Origin: Candidatus Geothrix odensensis
GTDB taxonomy: Bacteria > Acidobacteriota > Holophagae > Holophagales > Holophagaceae
Assembly (NCBI GenBank): GCA_016714685.1
Contig: JADKCH010000002.1
Coordinates: forward strand, 1-64,000
Direction: 5' to 3'
DNA length: 64,000 nt
Part shown: one piece after another, positions 59,961 to 64,000 of the stretch
Numbering within the stretch: the stretch's first letter is position 1
How the letters are laid out: the number at the start of each line of letters is the position of its first letter
Program-made: the position numbers and the translations under genes
Notes under the pieces: model-generated
Database searches by the model: none
The model's input: the letters and a program-made list of their open reading frames with translations, nothing else
Told to the model about the DNA's origin: nothing

Positions 59961-60572
59961 ATGAGCCGAGCCTCCTCCCGTCTCCTCCTCGTGCTGCTGG
60001 TCGCCGTGACCGCGGCCTTCCTGCTGCTGGGCTGGCAGCCCAAGGCGGACCGCTTCACCTGGTTCATGGAGAATGTGCCGGTGCTCCTCGGCGTGCCCGC
60101 GCTGGCGCTCACGCACCGCCGCTTCCCCTTCACGAATCTCCTCTATGCCCTCATCGCCCTGCACTGCCTGGTGCTGATGGTGGGTGGACACTGGACCTAC
60201 GCGGAGGTTCCCGCCGGGTACTGGGCCAAGGACTGGCTGCACCTGGCGCGCAACCCCTACGACCGGCTGGGCCATCTCTTCCAGGGTTTCGTGCCGGTGC
60301 TGATCTTCCGGGAGGTGCTGCTGCGCAAGGGGGTCTTGCAGCCCGGAGCCTGGTCCGTGGTGGTGCTGCTCCTCATGGTGCTGGGGCTCAGCGCGGCCTA
60401 CGAGCTGTTGGAGTGGCAGACGGCGGTATGGACCGGGAGTTCGGCCGATGCGTTCCTGGGCACGCAGGGCGATCCCTGGGACACCCAGTGGGACATGGCC
60501 TGCGCCCTGATCGGGGCGGGTCTGGCCCTGGGCACCCTGTCGCGGCTCCATGACCGCCAGATGGGAAGTTGA
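59961..60572 (+). CDS. DUF2238 (YjdF-like) membrane protein
   Basis: The 203-residue protein has six hydrophobic segments and the conserved patterns NPYDRLGHLFQGFVP, AAYELLEWQTAV and GTQGDPWDTQWDM typical of DUF2238, an uncharacterised inner-membrane family. TTGACA lies at 59925, but no -10 follows, so the promoter is not defined. It probably stands alone. Confidence 0.85.
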   Translation: MSRASSRLLLVLLVAVTAAFLLLGWQPKADRFTWFMENVPVLLGVPALALTHRRFPFTNLLYALIALHCLVLMVGGHWTYAEVPAGYWAKDWLHLARNPYDRLGHLFQGFVPVLIFREVLLRKGVLQPGAWSVVVLLLMVLGLSAAYELLEWQTAVWTGSSADAFLGTQGDPWDTQWDMACALIGAGLALGTLSRLHDRQMGS

Positions 60573-60650
60573 GTCCAAGGACTTATCGGGAATCGGGAAA
60601 AGACCGATCCATCCCCTAAGCCGTCGAGGCAAAATTCCAGGGGAGTCCCC

Positions 60651-61799
60651 ATGGTCTTGGAGGAGCGGTACCAGTTGGATGCACCCGCCACGCATTTCGC
60701 GCCGGCGGAGCGCGCCACGCCGGAGGCCCTCCGGCTGGAAGCTGAGGCCTGCCTGGGCCATCCGGTGGCCAGGTTCCTCGTGCAGGCGCTGGACGGCCTG
60801 GTGCTGATCCTCGATTCCCATCGCCAGGTGCTGGCCACCAACGACCGGGTGCTGGAGGTGGTGGATCCCGAAGACGGGACGCCCCTGGGACGCCGGCCGG
60901 GCGAACTGTTTGGCTGCGTCCACGCGCCCGAGGGCCCCGGCGGCTGTGGCACCAGCCAGGCCTGCGCCCACTGCGGCGCTGTGCTGGCCATCCTGGAGGC
61001 CCAGCACAAGGGGACCCCCGTGCGGTCCGAGTGCCTGCTCACCCTCCGTCGAGGGGACCATCACGAAAGTGCCGAGTTCGAGATCGTGGCCAGCCCCCTG
61101 GCGGTGGGACCACACCGGTTCATCGCAGTGATCCTGCACGACCTCAGCGCCACCAAGCGCCGCGACGCGCTGGAGCGCCTGTTCCATCACGACGTGGCCA
61201 ACCTCATGCAGGGCATCCGGGGCTGGGCCGACCTGCTGGCCTCTGGCGCCAGTTCCTCCCGGGACATCGCCCAGAAGCTCGCGCATCTCACCGACCTCCT
61301 GGACCGGGAGCTGAAGAGCCACCGGGCCATGGCCCAGGCGGAGCGCGACGAGCTGAAGCCAAGGCTCCGGGCCCTCCTGCCGCTGGAGATCCTGGTGGAC
61401 GTGGGAGACCTGCTCAGCCGCCATGCCCTGGCCCGGAACCGCGAGGTGGAGATCCTGCCCGCGCCCGAGGAGGTGATCTACACCGACCCCGAGCTGCTCT
61501 CGAGGGTCGTCCTGAACATGGCCGTGAACGCGGTGGAGGCTTCCTTCACGGGGGAGACCATCACCCTCTCCGCCCAGCTGGAGGGCCCTGACATCACGTT
61601 CCGGGTCCACAACCCGGGCACCATCCCGGAAGACATCCGCAGCCGCATCTTCCAACGCTCCTTCAGCACCAAGGCCAGCGTTGGCCGGGGCCTGGGCACC
61701 TACGCCATGAAGCTCTTCGGCGAGACCGTGCTGCGCGGGAAGGTGGGCTTCGACACGGGACCCGAGGGCACCACCTTCTGGATCCGGATCGCCCGATAG
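60651..61799 (+). CDS. Cys-rich PAS histidine kinase
   Basis: The 382-residue soluble kinase has an N-terminal PAS-like domain (about 45-165) that contains four cysteines in the order C89, C99, C105, C108 (GCVHAPEGPGGCGTSQAC, AHCG). These could bind a metal, an Fe-S cluster or sense redox. A dimerisation helix carries His180 in RLFHHDVANLMQGI, and an HATPase domain follows (NMAVNAVEASF, VHNPGTIP, GRGLGTYAMKLFGE). The catalytic half is complete. No response regulator gene is adjacent. GGGGAG precedes ATG 60651. Confidence 0.85.
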   Translation: MVLEERYQLDAPATHFAPAERATPEALRLEAEACLGHPVARFLVQALDGLVLILDSHRQVLATNDRVLEVVDPEDGTPLGRRPGELFGCVHAPEGPGGCGTSQACAHCGAVLAILEAQHKGTPVRSECLLTLRRGDHHESAEFEIVASPLAVGPHRFIAVILHDLSATKRRDALERLFHHDVANLMQGIRGWADLLASGASSSRDIAQKLAHLTDLLDRELKSHRAMAQAERDELKPRLRALLPLEILVDVGDLLSRHALARNREVEILPAPEEVIYTDPELLSRVVLNMAVNAVEASFTGETITLSAQLEGPDITFRVHNPGTIPEDIRSRIFQRSFSTKASVGRGLGTYAMKLFGETVLRGKVGFDTGPEGTTFWIRIAR

Positions 61800-61800
61800 C

Positions 61801-62322
61801 TCAGGACTTGAGGGGACGGGGCGCGGCCGGGGGTGGGCAGCCCTGGGCTTGGCCCAGGCCCTTCAGGTAGGCTCGCCGGACGATTCCCGCCGCGATGGCC
61901 TTGGTGACCTGCCGCGAGGCCCGTTCGGCGCCCGTCAGCTTGCGCACCCAGCCGCGGAAGGGGATCAGCGCCTCGGCGCTGGTCTTCACGGCACCCACCG
62001 CGGCCTCGTCGAGCTCGGCCCGCCCGCGTTCGGCCAGGCTTGGCCCTGGTCCCTTGGGCGCGTCCAGGTCCTCGCCCAGGGCCGCGTCCAGCATCTGGAT
62101 CTCGGCGGCGAGCCCAGCGCAGGTGGAATCAGCCGGCGGCGCGTAGGGAGCCTGCAGGGCCGTGAGCAGCACCGCCGGGATCTTGGTGCGCAGCAGGTTG
62201 AGGTCACCCAGGGGAGTGGTGGCGGCCCCGGCCAGCTGGTGGACCACCGGGGGACCGGTTTCCGGCTTGGAGCAGGCCACCAGCGGCAGGAGACAGGTCA
62301 GGGCAAGGCCGGAGGTTCGCAT
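61801..62322 (-). CDS. Lipoprotein of unknown function
   Basis: The 173-residue product has a lipoprotein signal peptide with lipobox LVAC (Cys17), then a mostly alpha-helical Ala-rich domain with two further cysteines (TCAGL, AQGCPPP). Ser at +2 predicts the outer membrane. It is convergent with the Cys-rich kinase gene (1-base gap) and divergent from the ABC transporter genes. No family recognised. Confidence 0.7.
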   Translation of the reverse strand: MRTSGLALTCLLPLVACSKPETGPPVVHQLAGAATTPLGDLNLLRTKIPAVLLTALQAPYAPPADSTCAGLAAEIQMLDAALGEDLDAPKGPGPSLAERGRAELDEAAVGAVKTSAEALIPFRGWVRKLTGAERASRQVTKAIAAGIVRRAYLKGLGQAQGCPPPAAPRPLKS

Positions 62323-62386
62323 GGTCTCGGAGTATATCGGGACCGCCGGCCCAGGGTGGCCGGGGCGCCACTGCTACCCTCGTGGC

Positions 62387-63130
62387 ATGCACGCTCTGGA
62401 ACTCGACTCCCTCACCAAGCGGTTCGGCGACAAGGTGGCGGTGGACGGCCTCAGCCTGGCCCTCGCACCCGGGGCCTTCCTGGGGCTGCTGGGCCGCAAC
62501 GGCGCCGGGAAGTCCACCACCCTGAAGATGGTGACGGGCCTGCTGAAGCCCACCTCCGGCAGCATCCGCGTCCTGGGGCTGAACCTTGAAGCCGATCCGC
62601 TGGCGGTGAAGCGGCAGATCGGCGCCATGCCCGAGGACATGGCCCTGCTGGACATGCTCACGGGCCCCCAGTACCTGCGCTTCGTGGGCCGCATGTACGG
62701 CATGCCCGATGCCCTCATCGACGGGCGGCGGGACGAGCTCTTCGACAAGCTGGATCTCTCCGCGCCGCCCAAGCAGCTCATCGCCGACTACAGCTTCGGC
62801 ATGAAGAAGAAGGTGGCCCTCTGCGCCGCGCTCATCCACGGGCCGCGGGTGGTGTTCCTCGACGAGCCCTTCGAAGGCATCGACCCCGTCACGAGCCGCA
62901 CCATCAAGGACATCCTCCACAGCCTGCAGCAGAGCGGGGTGACCCTGGTGCTCACCAGCCACATCCTGGAAGTGGTGGAGCGGCTCTGTCCCCTCATCGC
63001 CATCCTCGACGAGGGCCGCCTCAAGGGCTTCGGCCCCCTGGAGGATCTGCGGCGGGGCGGCGAGAGCCTCGAGCAGCTCTTCGTCAACCTGGTGGGCGGC
63101 ACCCAGAAGGGCAGCCTCTCATGGCTCTAG
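62387..63130 (+). CDS. ABC transporter ATP-binding protein
   Basis: The 247-residue ATPase of the ABC-2 export class has Walker A GRNGAGKST, Q-loop region RQIGAMPED, signature YSFGMKKK (in place of LSGGQ, common in this class), Walker B VVFLDEPFEGID and H-loop LTSHILE. ATG 62387 is used; the same frame runs upstream into the lipoprotein region without homology. It overlaps the start of the permease gene by 10 bases. Substrate unknown. Confidence 0.92.
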   Translation: MHALELDSLTKRFGDKVAVDGLSLALAPGAFLGLLGRNGAGKSTTLKMVTGLLKPTSGSIRVLGLNLEADPLAVKRQIGAMPEDMALLDMLTGPQYLRFVGRMYGMPDALIDGRRDELFDKLDLSAPPKQLIADYSFGMKKKVALCAALIHGPRVVFLDEPFEGIDPVTSRTIKDILHSLQQSGVTLVLTSHILEVVERLCPLIAILDEGRLKGFGPLEDLRRGGESLEQLFVNLVGGTQKGSLSWL

Positions 63131-64000
63131 GCTCCTTCCGCGCCCTGCTGGCGGCCCACGGCCAGACCACCTGGAACCAGTCCGCCCGCGAGCTGGGTCG
63201 GCAGGGCCAGTGGGCCCTGGTTCTCACCGTGCTGGTCGCCGCCACCTTCGGCGCAGGCCTGCTCCTGGTGGGCACGGGGGTCCTTGGCTGGGTCCTCGGC
63301 GGCGCCCTGGACCGTCCGCTCCTGCCCCTGGTGCTCGGGGGCATGCTCAGCCTGGTGAGCTTCGGCGGCGGCCTCATGGGCGGGGTCCTGGGCGGGGCGC
63401 GCCAGCTCGCCTGGGAGTCCTACCGCGGCTTCCCCCTGCGGACCTCCACCCTGTATGGCGCCGAGCTGGTGGCCGGCTTCGGCGACCTGCTCCCCCTCGC
63501 CCTGGGCAGCGCCACGGCAGGCCTGTTGGTGGGCATCGGGCTCCGGGTGCCCGCCACCCTGCCCCTGGTGCCCCTCGTCTGGCTGGAGACCGTGCTCACC
63601 TTGCTGGCGGTCCAGCTGCTCATCGAGGGCCTGGCGGGGGCGCTGGTCCGGCGGCTCCGGTGGCTCCTCATCGCGTTGGGGGTCCTGGTCTGGCTGGGCA
63701 GCACCCTCCTGGGCGGCCGGGTTCCGCCCAAATCCACCTCCAACCGTCCCGCCCCCATCTCCACCGCTCAGGCGGAGCGGCTGCGGGTCATTGGCCACCG
63801 GGTGGGTACGGCCGTGGATCTCCTTCCCGCCACCGCCTCCGTGCGCAGCCTCCTGCTGGCCCGCCAGGGGCGCTGGGGCGCGGCCCTGGGAATCCATGCC
63901 TACCCGCTGGGCGTCCTCGCCCTGCTCCTGATGCTGGGCACCCGGCTCATGCGCCGCGAAGCCGAGGCCGAGCGCCGCCCGGAACCGAACACCCGGAGAC
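63121..64000 (+). CDS. ABC-2-type permease, truncated by window end
   Basis: At least 293 residues are read from ATG 63121 without a stop to the edge. Hydrophobic segments lie at about 30-60, 65-90, 110-150, 155-195 and 255-280, with polar loops between. The N-terminus is cytoplasmic. Coupled to the preceding ATPase gene, it should form the membrane half of the exporter. The end and the exact family are not visible. Confidence 0.72.
   Translation, partial: MALGSFRALLAAHGQTTWNQSARELGRQGQWALVLTVLVAATFGAGLLLVGTGVLGWVLGGALDRPLLPLVLGGMLSLVSFGGGLMGGVLGGARQLAWESYRGFPLRTSTLYGAELVAGFGDLLPLALGSATAGLLVGIGLRVPATLPLVPLVWLETVLTLLAVQLLIEGLAGALVRRLRWLLIALGVLVWLGSTLLGGRVPPKSTSNRPAPISTAQAERLRVIGHRVGTAVDLLPATASVRSLLLARQGRWGAALGIHAYPLGVLALLLMLGTRLMRREAEAERRPEPNTRR

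Noticed and set aside
59925..59961. TTGACA -35 before the DUF2238 gene
   Set aside because: Perfect hexamer but no -10 at 16-18 bases, and it lies too close to the start codon.
59079..61655. Very long minus-strand open frame upstream of the DUF4239 gene
   Set aside because: Only the 3' third (59079-59855) has protein-like features and a ribosome-binding site; the rest is antisense to the DUF2238 and kinase genes and is a high-GC artefact.
1..64000. tRNA, rRNA, riboswitch or insertion sequence
   Set aside because: I looked for cloverleaf arms, conserved rRNA words and transposase motifs by eye and saw none; a covariance-model search was not possible.

Overview
The window is about 64 kb of high-GC bacterial chromosome with very dense coding, ATGA start/stop overlaps and many short Sec signal peptides. 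Gene content suggests an Acidobacteriota genome of the Holophaga/Geothrix type: NtrC and LytS/LytTR two-component systems, MgtC-like proteins, a carbamoyl-acylornithine route to arginine, and Gram-negative outer-membrane barrels. That placement is inference from gene content; no marker was searched. No rRNA, tRNA, CRISPR array or insertion sequence was recognised.

Layout. 1-3.6 kb: a trmD copy and a propeller-type sensor gene, both broken by several frameshifts, placed where trmD should directly precede rplS. 3.7-4.9 kb: rplS and a small outer-membrane barrel gene. 4.9-24.9 kb: the most distinctive part of the window. A PAS histidine kinase and an NtrC-type sigma-54 activator are followed by a long co-oriented gene set: an exported Cache-domain protein, an exported triphosphate-tunnel (CYTH-like) protein, an exported protein with a lysine-rich tail, an exported inorganic pyrophosphatase, an exported histidine phosphatase, an S1/P1-nuclease-like protein, an OprO/OprP-type porin, three more CYTH/VTC-like proteins, a DASS anion transporter, a 51-residue membrane protein, two MgtC/DUF4010-like membrane proteins, a phytase-like exported protein and a chemoreceptor. 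Three intergenic regions in this block carry a sigma-54 -24/-12 promoter with GG and GC exactly 10 bp apart. Each has a related upstream element 70-72 bp before the promoter. I read the block as one regulon for sensing, importing and processing phosphate, pyrophosphate or polyphosphate; this reading is inference.

24.9-29.0 kb: ubiD-type decarboxylase (minus strand), a second outer-membrane barrel gene and a LytS/LytTR two-component pair whose kinase has a frameshifted end. 29.1-33.3 kb: rplU-rpmA-obgE-nadD-rsfS followed by glutamate dehydrogenase; nadD appears frameshifted at its first strand. 33.3-40.9 kb: SulP transporter, a large exported barrel-like protein, a GspF/PilC pilus-platform protein, an EnvC-like coiled-coil LytM protein and a membrane protein.

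40.9-50.6 kb: arginine biosynthesis. argR diverges from argD-argF'-argB-argE-argH-argG-(P-loop protein)-argC. The transcarbamylase is of the N-acyl-ornithine type, so the route probably runs through an N-acyl-citrulline that ArgE deacylates. Three copies of an inverted-repeat element lie between these genes. 50.6-56.7 kb: an FHA-transmembrane-HEXXH metalloprotease, an XRE regulator with a palindromic operator and a Ser/Thr kinase with a TPR-like tail. 56.8-64 kb: M20 dipeptidase, an SDR without the usual catalytic Tyr/Lys, DUF4239 and DUF2238 membrane proteins, a Cys-rich PAS histidine kinase, a lipoprotein, and an ABC transporter whose permease runs off the window.
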